DNA of 5,176 nt from Oligoflexia bacterium. GTDB lineage: Bacteria > Bdellovibrionota > UBA1018 > CAIMNF01. Of this stretch, positions 1 through 4,975 are shown piece after piece (within the stretch, counting starts at the first letter, position 1; each line of letters begins with the position of its first letter). The DNA is taken from positions 1 through 5,176 of the forward strand of contig CAIMNF010000562.1 in the NCBI GenBank assembly GCA_903842755.1. Direction: 5' to 3'. The notes under the pieces were generated by a model that saw only the letters and a program-made list of their open reading frames with translations, had not been told where the DNA came from and ran no database searches. The position numbers were made by a program, and so were the translations under genes.

Positions 1-333
1 CGAGACGGCGAAAAATTAAAAAAATACATCACATTGAAAAGTATACTTTCCTGGCGAATTTTTTGGATTACTCGGTATTTTTATGAAGCCAAGAATAAAA
101 GCTGCGAACTCGTATTTTCACCACACGAATGGAAAATTCTTTATCGTAAAACCAATCCTAGCTCTGCCGTTCCAAAAAAACCGCCTAAAATCGTTGAAAC
201 TTATCATGGGCTCGGTAAACTCGGCGGCTTCATAGGTCGAAGAGGCGACGGCGACCCAGGATTCATAAGCATTTGGCGTGGATGGATGAGATTTACTAAT
301 TTATTGGAAGATTACGATTTATTTTGTGGGTAA
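1..333 (+). CDS. IS4-family (IS50/Tn5-like) transposase, C-terminal part
   Basis: The reading frame is open from the first base of the window to TAA at 331-333, giving about 110 residues of the C-terminus. The TTG at 34 is an internal leucine, not a start. Recognisable family blocks are the ITLKSILSWRIFW helix, then FSPHEWKILYRKTN, then LGKLGGFIGRRGDGDPG, and finally SIWRGWMRF. The EW-x-LY, LGGF-xGR-xGDG-PG and LWRGW-like strings are typical of the region after the catalytic core in IS4-family transposases related to IS50, where the Tn5-type dimerisation domain lies. The DDE residues and the YREK motif should lie upstream, outside the window, so activity cannot be judged. No stop or frameshift is seen in the visible part. 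These enzymes cut and paste their own insertion sequence. The right terminal inverted repeat should lie shortly after 333, but it cannot be defined without the left end. Confidence 0.85.
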   Translation, partial: RDGEKLKKYITLKSILSWRIFWITRYFYEAKNKSCELVFSPHEWKILYRKTNPSSAVPKKPPKIVETYHGLGKLGGFIGRRGDGDPGFISIWRGWMRFTNLLEDYDLFCG

Positions 334-398
334 AGCTAAGGGAATGTCGACGATTTACGAAGTTTTCAAAGTAAGGGCTCGTTTTTTAAAACCTTGGA

Positions 399-418
399 TT
401 TTGCTTCTTTTTGCTTCT
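399..418 (+). repeat. 10-bp perfect tandem duplication
   Basis: TTTTGCTTCT at 399-408 is repeated exactly at 409-418, in the region where the right end of the IS4-family element is expected. It is probably a replication-slippage product. It could also be related to a target-site duplication, but the directly adjacent copies argue against that. Confidence 0.8.
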
Positions 419-430
419 CTTAACAAATGC

Positions 431-484
431 GTCAAAGAGAATAGATAATGATTTTAAGTTTTTAACCCTAGCGGTGAGTAAAAA
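431..484 (+). repeat. Direct repeat copy 1 (left of fic)
   Basis: This segment begins GTCAAAG, has one differing base at 438, and then shares a 22-base block (439-460) exactly with 1650-1671. After that it stays similar through TTAA, the GGTGA block and TAAAA, with a few substitutions and a one-base length difference. It lies in the same orientation as copy 2, about 1.2 kb away, with only the fic gene and its control region between them. The origin is not recognised. It could be a remnant of a mobile-element end, a former recombination site or a dispersed intergenic repeat. Confidence 0.85.
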
Positions 485-496
485 AACTCTCTCCGC
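471..496 (+). other. Potential hairpin in repeat copy 1
   Basis: GCGGTGAG (471-478) can pair with CTCTCCGC (489-496), giving 7 of 8 pairs around a 10-base A-rich loop. It is followed by CATTTCTTTTTA, so it might act as a weak terminator, but the uridine run is interrupted. A stem can also form at the corresponding place in copy 2. Confidence 0.5.
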
Positions 497-535
497 CATT
501 TCTTTTTATAAATTGAAATTACTTTAATGGGATGA

Positions 536-570
536 GATTCTACGATTGATTCTACGATTCTACGATTCTA
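536..570 (+). repeat. GATTCTAC short tandem repeat upstream of fic
   Basis: Units of GATTCTAC are found at 536-543, 548-555 and 556-563, with a final GATTCTA at 564-570. A partial GATT (544-547) lies between the first and second units. The array ends 42 bases before the fic start codon and directly abuts the inverted repeat. It could be an iteron-like protein-binding array or a slippage-prone microsatellite in the promoter; the sequence cannot tell which. Confidence 0.85.
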
Positions 571-571
571 A

Positions 572-605
572 TATGGTATAGAATTTAATTACACTCTATG
601 CCATA
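572..605 (+). promoter_or_regulatory. Candidate fic operator: inverted repeat overlapping a possible extended -10
   Basis: TATGGTATAGA (572-582) and TCTATGCCATA (595-605) are inverted copies matching at 10 of 11 positions, separated by 12 bases. The left arm includes TGGTATAGA (574-582), which resembles an extended -10 element, so a protein bound here would block transcription. No good -35 is visible. A third half-site, TATGGC (612-617), faces GCCATA (600-605) and runs through the fic start codon. The Fic protein has its own C-terminal DNA-binding domain, so autoregulation is the simplest reading. That is inference; the repeats themselves are directly visible. Confidence 0.5.
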
Positions 606-612
606 ATAAGCT

Positions 613-1557
613 ATGGCCACTATATTGGATGCTCGAATTTTAAAACGCATCACTGATTCACTTGCCGAACTTAACCGGCATCGTCCGTTAAAGGCATCCA
701 TTTTAAAAAAACTTCGCGAACAATTTACTGTTGAGATGACCTATCATTCAAATGCCATTGAAGGAAACCGACTGACACTAAAGGAAACCCTTCTTGTTCT
801 GCGTGAAGGGGTCACGATCAAAGGGAAAAACCTTCAAGAACATCTCGAAGCGAAAAACCATGAAGAAGCCATGAACTTTCTTTTCGAGGTTGTGGACTCA
901 AAAAAACGCTTAACGCTTTCTCATCAACTGATCCGCCGGCTTCACCAACTCGTAGTAAAAGATATTGAAGCAAGTATTGCTGGAACTTATCGGAAGACGG
1001 ATGTAGAAATTTTAGGTTCAAAGCATCGCCCACCACCTGGGTATCAAGTACAAGAGCAAATGACAAAATTCATTGAGTGGATGGTTAAAAATAAAAGCAA
1101 ATATCATCCCATAGAGTTCGCGGCACTTGCACATCATCGCTTTGTAGTAATTCATCCGTTCGAAGATGGAAATGGAAGAACCGGCCGTTTGCTGATGAAT
1201 TTGCTTCTAATGAGGAGTGGGTATCCAATTGCAATCATACAAAAGAATGACCGAGCAAAATATTATCATGCACTTGATGATGCCGATGCTGGTGATCTGC
1301 TTGCAATAGTTCGATTGCTCGCACAGGCAGTAGAAAGAACGCTTAATATTTATTTGAAAGCGATCACAAAAAGCTCATCCCAAACTGAACTCTTACTTCT
1401 TTCAGAGCTGGCAGTTCATACAGGGTTTTTAGCTAAACATCTGAACCTACTTGCACGCAAGGGGATGCTAAAAGCCCAAAAAGAAGGGCGAAATTGGTAT
1501 AGTTCTTTAAGGGCTGTAGAAGATTATAAAAAATCCAGACTTCGTAAATCGCGGTAG
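613..1557 (+). CDS. Class II Fic-domain protein (probable AMP-transferase) with C-terminal winged-helix domain
   Basis: Complete 314-residue protein. Fic proteins usually transfer AMP from ATP to a hydroxyl side chain of a target protein, or remove it. The catalytic motif HPFEDGNGRTGR is at residues 181-192 with H181 as the general base. The GTYRKTD segment (124-130) and the HRPPPGYQVQEQ segment (138-149) fit the target-binding flap region. SNAIEG (46-51) matches the inhibitory (S/T)xxxE(G/N) motif. It lies before the Fic core, which makes this class II, with E50 expected to contact R192. Residues about 258-310 form a DNA-binding domain of the excisionase/MerR-like type (HTGFLAKHLNLLARKGMLKA, then GRNWYSS and EDYKK). 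ATG at 613 is the only possible ATG, because an in-frame TAA lies at 607-609. There is no Shine-Dalgarno sequence, so translation may be weak or structure-dependent. No separate antitoxin gene is seen. The cellular target is unknown. Confidence 0.93.
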   Translation: MATILDARILKRITDSLAELNRHRPLKASILKKLREQFTVEMTYHSNAIEGNRLTLKETLLVLREGVTIKGKNLQEHLEAKNHEEAMNFLFEVVDSKKRLTLSHQLIRRLHQLVVKDIEASIAGTYRKTDVEILGSKHRPPPGYQVQEQMTKFIEWMVKNKSKYHPIEFAALAHHRFVVIHPFEDGNGRTGRLLMNLLLMRSGYPIAIIQKNDRAKYYHALDDADAGDLLAIVRLLAQAVERTLNIYLKAITKSSSQTELLLLSELAVHTGFLAKHLNLLARKGMLKAQKEGRNWYSSLRAVEDYKKSRLRKSR

Positions 1558-1641
1558 TTAGTATTTAAGTTTACATGACGCTCGCGATCGGGACCATTAA
1601 TTATACCGTTATTATAAAAAACAAGTTAGTTTTGCCATAGT

Positions 1642-1695
1642 GTCAAAGTGAATAGATAATGATTTTAAGTTCTTAAACCTGAGTGGTGAATAAAA
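1642..1695 (+). repeat. Direct repeat copy 2 (right of fic)
   Basis: This is the same-orientation partner of 431-484. GTCAAAG (1642-1648) and the 22-base block 1650-1671 are identical to copy 1, and the rest diverges by scattered substitutions and one inserted base. The sequences outside the repeat do not match those around copy 1, so the boundary is fairly sharp on the left. On the right, similarity fades after TAAAA. Confidence 0.85.
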
Positions 1696-1706
1696 CAGGT
1701 CGCCGC
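1683..1706 (+). other. Potential hairpin in repeat copy 2
   Basis: GTGGTG (1683-1688) can pair with CGCCGC (1701-1706) as RNA, with two G-U wobbles, around a 12-base loop. The 5' arm aligns with the 5' arm of the copy 1 stem, and the base changes keep the pairing possible. No uridine run follows, so it does not look like a terminator. Confidence 0.4.
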
Positions 1707-1738
1707 TTGTTACCTGCGATCGAGTTCAATCATTCTAT

Positions 1739-1767
1739 TTGACTTTCGTGGCGCGCCGCACTATAAG
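1739..1767 (+). promoter_or_regulatory. Sigma70-type promoter for the 1811 gene
   Basis: TTGACT (1739-1744) and TATAAG (1762-1767) are each one base from consensus and are separated by the ideal 17 bases. Transcription would start near 1774, leaving a leader of about 37 bases. The spacer carries the 8-bp palindrome GGCGCGCC (1750-1757), which stands out as GC-rich in this AT-rich region and may be a protein-binding site. Confidence 0.7.
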
Positions 1768-1801
1768 ATCGGTGTAACAAACGTAATTTTACTCATTTAT
1801 T

Positions 1802-1806
1802 GGAGG
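1802..1806 (+). promoter_or_regulatory. Ribosome-binding site GGAGG for the 1811 gene
   Basis: A strong Shine-Dalgarno core ends four bases before ATG at 1811. The spacing is short, but the match supports this start over the out-of-frame ATG at 1845. Confidence 0.7.
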
Positions 1807-1810
1807 TCTT

Positions 1811-2140
1811 ATGAGATTGTTAGGTCTTATGCTCTTACTCACTGGTGTTATACAACATGGCACTGTACGCGCAGCCCAGCAGGATTTTTGTGGATATGTT
1901 AATGGAGTGGGTGGGTCCCGCCTTCCTGACTCAATCGCCGCTCATTACCCCAATGGGGTTGAAATTGAACTCCGGTTGGACAAAGCGAACCCACACGGTT
2001 TGTTTTATATTTCGTCCAAAGACCAGGCTGGAATAATCGGTCAGATGATCACGAGTGCATGGATTAATCAGAAGCACATTTGTATTTCGACAGATGATAG
2101 TGGCATGGGAATATCATACGTAGGGATTGTTCAAAACTAA
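1811..2140 (+). CDS. Small exported protein of unknown function
   Basis: 109-residue protein, not recognised as a known family. Residues 1-21 form a classical signal peptide: R2, a hydrophobic core (LLGLMLLLTGVI), then VRA-A at a signal peptidase I-type site. The mature protein is about 88 residues and should lie in the periplasm or outside the cell. It has only two cysteines, C27 and C91, near the two ends, which could form a disulfide after export. The mature part alternates short polar and hydrophobic stretches as in a small beta-rich domain (EIELRL, GLFYISS, HICIST, SYVGIV), but no fold can be named. It has its own promoter and ribosome-binding site and lies 41 bases before the membrane-protein gene, with which it is probably co-transcribed. 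Confidence 0.75.
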   Translation: MRLLGLMLLLTGVIQHGTVRAAQQDFCGYVNGVGGSRLPDSIAAHYPNGVEIELRLDKANPHGLFYISSKDQAGIIGQMITSAWINQKHICISTDDSGMGISYVGIVQN

Positions 2141-2181
2141 CAAGGTTCTTCAAAGGGAACTCTCAAGGAATCATCAAACTC

Positions 2182-2628
2182 ATGAACGCTCCTTGTAACA
2201 CTCCCTTAGATTTGTTTTACACTTACTTTATCCCCGAGAAAGTCAGCGAGCGGTGCTCCTATTTGGGCTTGCTCCCGGTTACGCCCACAGCATTTCATGC
2301 CGCCATTTACTTGGGTGCGTTCGGCTTGACGCTTTTATTGGAATTCCCGTTTTATTTTTTTGCACTTGGAAAAATGCCCTTCCGGCGAAAGCTTATGGTT
2401 TTGTTACTGGCAAATTTGGCCACCCATCCAGCGATTTATTTTTTATTTCCTTGGCTGGGTTCACTTTTAAATGTGAATTATCAAAACTATCTCCTTTTTG
2501 CAGAAGTTTTTGTTCCACTAGTGGAGGCGTTTTTAATCATCAAATTTTGGAAAGTGCCAATCGTAAAAGGGCTGTTTTGGATGCTGCTTGCAAACCTTGC
2601 ATCGTGGTGGATTGGTGCATATAGGTGA
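2182..2628 (+). CDS. Four-helix integral membrane protein of unknown function
   Basis: 148-residue protein with four predicted membrane helices at about 38-62, 70-95, 102-121 and 127-145, preceded by a polar N-terminus with two cysteines (C5, C25). Two similar hairpins are visible. The first runs from LLLEFPFYFF to LLLANLAT and the second from LVEAFLII to MLLANLAS; each pairs a membrane glutamate (E54, E115) with an asparagine 24 or 23 residues later (N78, N138). A further acidic residue, E108, lies in helix 3. Buried acid residues suggest ion or small-molecule handling, but no function can be assigned. The start ATG has AAGGA at 2165-2169, with a rather long 12-base gap. The gene follows the small exported protein by 41 bases, and the two may act together. 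Its stop is 4 bases from the end of the convergent kinase gene. Confidence 0.75.
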   Translation: MNAPCNTPLDLFYTYFIPEKVSERCSYLGLLPVTPTAFHAAIYLGAFGLTLLLEFPFYFFALGKMPFRRKLMVLLLANLATHPAIYFLFPWLGSLLNVNYQNYLLFAEVFVPLVEAFLIIKFWKVPIVKGLFWMLLANLASWWIGAYR

Positions 2629-2632
2629 GTGG

Positions 2633-3964
2633 TCAAATTAGGGGGAACCGAATTTGAAAGCAAGTATTTTTCGATTGAGCCACGAGCTGTAGTGTACCGT
2701 GATGTTCCTCCACAATTCCTTTGACAATAGAAAGTCCTAGGCCAGTTCCTTCGCCGGTTGGTTTTGTGGTAAAGAAGGGCTGAAAAATTTTATCAGCGAC
2801 TGCACTTGGAATCCCGTGGCCGGAATCTATGACTTGAGCATAGGCGGACTCATGATCTTCAAAAATGCTGACTTTAACCCATTTTTCTTCAAGCGACTTG
2901 ACTGCGTCGATTCCATTATTGATTAAATTGATGAGCACCTGTTCGATTTCAATTTCGTCACAAGAAATCAGGCCGGGGGCGTGGCATTCTAAATGTACGG
3001 GAGTATCGTATCGCTTGGATTTAAATTCAGTTAAAACGAGGGCCTCTTCGGCAATGCTTTTCAGTGTTTTTGGGGCACGTCTCTTTTCGGGCGAGGTGCG
3101 CGAATATTTCTTTAGACCGGATACGATTTTGGAAATTCGGTCTGTTGCGCGCAAAATGGACTCGGTTTTTTTACCTAATTTCTGGGGTTCATTCACGTAA
3201 GTGGGGATCAGTTCCGCAGCACCCGAAATCACGGCAAGTGGGTTATTGATTTCGTGCGCGACGCCGGCGCAGAGTTCTCCTAATGAGGCAAGTTTTGCCT
3301 GCTGAATGGTTTTGACTTTTTCAAGATCCATTTCGCGATTGAGCGCCTGAATTCTTTTGTTTGATTCCTTAAGGTGTTTCTCAAAAACTCCAAGCAAGTA
3401 GGTAATAAACAACACTCCGGTGATCATAAAAAAAGCGTTGAGCAGAAAATAAAAATTCGAATACCGGGGAATGGAAATGCTCCAAAGCGGACGGTAGTGG
3501 GGATTAAGAAAACCGATTTCGAACAATCCCAAAACAAAATGGTACCCGGCGGTTAAAAACCCAAAAAACCAACCAAGAATTTTGCCGCCCTGTAAAGTAC
3601 TGAGCACGGGAACGCTCGCCAGCCACACGATTCCTATGGAGGTGTTCCCTCCTAAAAGAGTGATGATAAACGCTAAAATCAGGTAGAGAGTGAGTGAGGA
3701 AACAAATGCAGCCCAAAAGGGGGCGCTTGGACTTTTATCCCCTAAGCTCCTCAGCATCATTAAAGGAACCAAGAATGCCAATGCAGCTAATGCAAGAGCG
3801 GCAGAGATCAGTGGGGAGCCTAACGCGAGGAATACCCCGATATGAGCGGCCGCGATGAGTGAAGCAACAAAAGTCGAGTCGCACACAAAATACAGTCGCT
3901 GGAGTTCGGTTTCATTTGGGTATCGAACAGGATTGACGTGCGCAAAGTGATAAATAAATTTCAT
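2633..3964 (-). CDS. Membrane-bound sensor histidine kinase (HPK4/NtrB-DctB type), no adjacent regulator
   Basis: 443-residue protein. The N-terminal half has about six hydrophobic segments (roughly 32-48, 52-71, 88-105, 110-124, 128-150 and 171-192) with very short loops, so the sensor is probably within or near the membrane. No HAMP or PAS domain is apparent. A charged helix (about 194-222) leads to the HisKA domain with AHEINNPL (236-243), where H237 is the expected phosphorylation site. The ATPase domain has the N box (N346, N349, N350, D353), G1 DSGHGIP (380-386), F box FQPFFTTK (394-401) and G2 GTGLGLS (406-412). All catalytic motifs are intact. It would autophosphorylate and pass phosphate to an aspartate on a response regulator encoded elsewhere. 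The ATG lies 6 bases after the ldcA-like gene. AGGGG, read from 3980 down to 3976 inside the end of that gene, is the likely ribosome-binding site. This suggests co-transcription and translational coupling. Confidence 0.93.
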   Translation of the reverse strand: MKFIYHFAHVNPVRYPNETELQRLYFVCDSTFVASLIAAAHIGVFLALGSPLISAALALAALAFLVPLMMLRSLGDKSPSAPFWAAFVSSLTLYLILAFIITLLGGNTSIGIVWLASVPVLSTLQGGKILGWFFGFLTAGYHFVLGLFEIGFLNPHYRPLWSISIPRYSNFYFLLNAFFMITGVLFITYLLGVFEKHLKESNKRIQALNREMDLEKVKTIQQAKLASLGELCAGVAHEINNPLAVISGAAELIPTYVNEPQKLGKKTESILRATDRISKIVSGLKKYSRTSPEKRRAPKTLKSIAEEALVLTEFKSKRYDTPVHLECHAPGLISCDEIEIEQVLINLINNGIDAVKSLEEKWVKVSIFEDHESAYAQVIDSGHGIPSAVADKIFQPFFTTKPTGEGTGLGLSIVKGIVEEHHGTLQLVAQSKNTCFQIRFPLI

Positions 3965-3970
3965 CGGTTG

Positions 3971-4975
3971 TTAGGCCCCTAACGTCAAACAGGGGGTCTT
4001 TCCCTTGAGTGAAATTCGATAGGGCTCACCTAAGGCCAAAGAATAATTCCGCCCCCCATGTCCGAGTGGAAGTCCTGCCAAAACCGGCAGGGATAGGCGC
4101 TGACCTAAGTCTTTAAAAACCATTGCCAGTGCCTGTTTTGAATCCAAAGTTTCGCGGAGGGGCATCAGTTCTTCGGGGGTCGGATGGAAGAGGTCTTTGG
4201 GCACCGATTTAAAAACCAAGGGAGCGGTGTCCCGGCACTCGGTAAAATCACCTAGAACGATACCTTTTGCCCCTTTGAATCCACCCGCTTGCTCTAAATG
4301 GTGAATCATGCGGTTAATGCGTGCTACATTTTCTTGGATTTCTTCAAAGAACAGAATTTTTCCTCGGGACGAGCCTGCGAACGGAGTGCCAATTAAGGAG
4401 TTCCACACCGCCAAATTCCCTCCCACAACAGGGCCCACGACTGGACGAAATGGGGGAGGGCGATAAATCCACTCTAACGGAAACAGCTCGTTTTTACCGT
4501 TTTGCCCCTTTTTGTTATGACCAGAAAATTGCCGAATGAGGCTCAACAGCGAAGCCCATTCACCGGGTGCAAGCGCGCTAAAGGTTTTAAGTGCGGGCAT
4601 TGGGCCATGAATTGTTTTCCAGCGTAACTGAGTTCGAGCGAACTCCAACAGTGCAGTGGCGTCGCTAAAGCCAATCAGTAATTTTCTTTTGATTTTTTTA
4701 GGATTTAGTTTTTTCTTAAGCAAGGGCAACAGGTGAGTCGCCCCATATCCACCCCGTGCGCACCAAATAACATCGAGGGTTGCATCTTGCGCATACTCGA
4801 TAAAGGCTTGCGCACGCGCCTCGTCCGTTGCGCTGTAAAATGTGTGTTGCCCGTAAACACTGGGGTGCACTTTAATTTCCAGGCCCTCATCACGAAGCGC
4901 TTGAATACCCAGTGCTAGCTCAACCTTTGGAATCACAGAAGAGGGCGCGATGATCCCGACTGTAATCGGCTTCAT
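3971..4975 (-). CDS. ldcA: LD-carboxypeptidase, peptidase family S66 (murein tetrapeptide carboxypeptidase)
   Basis: 334 residues from the ATG at 4975. Family S66 enzymes remove the terminal D-alanine from murein tetrapeptides during cell-wall recycling in the cytoplasm; related members act on microcin C-type compounds. No signal peptide is seen, which fits a cytosolic enzyme. Family blocks are VGIIAPSS near the N-terminus, RGGYGA (74-79) and GFSDATAL, with the nucleophile expected at S104. FFEEIQEN carries the catalytic glutamate E211, and LPLGHGG carries H306. The Ser-Glu-His set is therefore complete. Length is slightly above the usual ~300 residues, partly through a basic loop (HNKKGQNGKN) and extra residues before the histidine. 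A TTG at 5029 would add 18 residues, but the ATG gives the normal family N-terminus. It also overlaps the upstream gene's stop as ATGA, so it is preferred. A weak GGCGG (4988 down to 4984) precedes it. Confidence 0.9.
   Translation of the reverse strand: MKPITVGIIAPSSVIPKVELALGIQALRDEGLEIKVHPSVYGQHTFYSATDEARAQAFIEYAQDATLDVIWCARGGYGATHLLPLLKKKLNPKKIKRKLLIGFSDATALLEFARTQLRWKTIHGPMPALKTFSALAPGEWASLLSLIRQFSGHNKKGQNGKNELFPLEWIYRPPPFRPVVGPVVGGNLAVWNSLIGTPFAGSSRGKILFFEEIQENVARINRMIHHLEQAGGFKGAKGIVLGDFTECRDTAPLVFKSVPKDLFHPTPEELMPLRETLDSKQALAMVFKDLGQRLSLPVLAGLPLGHGGRNYSLALGEPYRISLKGKTPCLTLGA

Larger units (their letters stand above)
334..612. other. Intergenic region between transposase and fic, repeat-rich
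   Basis: These 279 bases hold no credible gene. They contain the presumed right end of the IS element (not located), a perfect 10-bp tandem duplication of TTTTGCTTCT (399-418), the first ~54-bp direct-repeat copy with its hairpin (431-496), the GATTCTAC array (536-570) and the inverted repeat before fic (572-605). By eye the stretch is clearly AT-rich. No convincing rho-independent terminator follows the transposase stop. Confidence 0.7.
1558..1810. other. Intergenic region after fic with repeat copy 2 and a promoter
   Basis: These 253 bases hold no credible gene. From left to right there is an unremarkable AT-rich stretch without a clear terminator for fic, the second direct-repeat copy with its hairpin (1642-1706), and a sigma70-like promoter with a ribosome-binding site for the next gene. 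Confidence 0.7.

Noticed and set aside
34..36. TTG as the start of a 99-residue gene
   Set aside because: The same frame is open to base 1, and the residues before it (KKYIT) continue the transposase family pattern, so it is an internal codon of a gene cut by the window edge.
334..430. Rho-independent terminator or right inverted repeat of the IS element
   Set aside because: Only a weak AAGG/CCTT pairing is visible around 374-394, and the left IS end is missing, so neither a terminator nor a terminal repeat can be supported.
818..1066. Minus-strand frame inside fic as a possible antitoxin
   Set aside because: It lies wholly inside the fic coding strand, has no ribosome-binding site or domain features, and class II Fic proteins carry their inhibitor in the same chain.
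1558..1641. Terminator after fic
   Set aside because: Only short AT-only pairings are present (such as TTATA/TATAA) with no GC stem and uridine run.
431..1695. Repeat pair as integron attC sites or a CRISPR array
   Set aside because: There is no regular spacer series, only two copies 1.2 kb apart, and no clear attC core pair (RYYYAAC/GTTRRRY) at the repeat edges.
1845..2036. Plus-strand 63-residue frame overlapping the small exported protein
   Set aside because: It is in another frame of a gene that has a strong promoter, a ribosome-binding site and a signal peptide. It shows no protein-like pattern of its own.
2253..2624. Plus-strand 123-residue frame overlapping the membrane protein
   Set aside because: The 2182 frame gives clean membrane helices with an internal repeat, whereas this one gives a mixed composition without a recognisable pattern.
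2865..3556. Several plus-strand frames opposite the histidine kinase
   Set aside because: The kinase frame contains every catalytic motif in order, and the opposite frames are shadows without domain features.
4321..4918. Frames opposite to or within the LD-carboxypeptidase gene
   Set aside because: The S66 frame has the full catalytic set, and the other frames show low-complexity or arginine-rich shadow translations.
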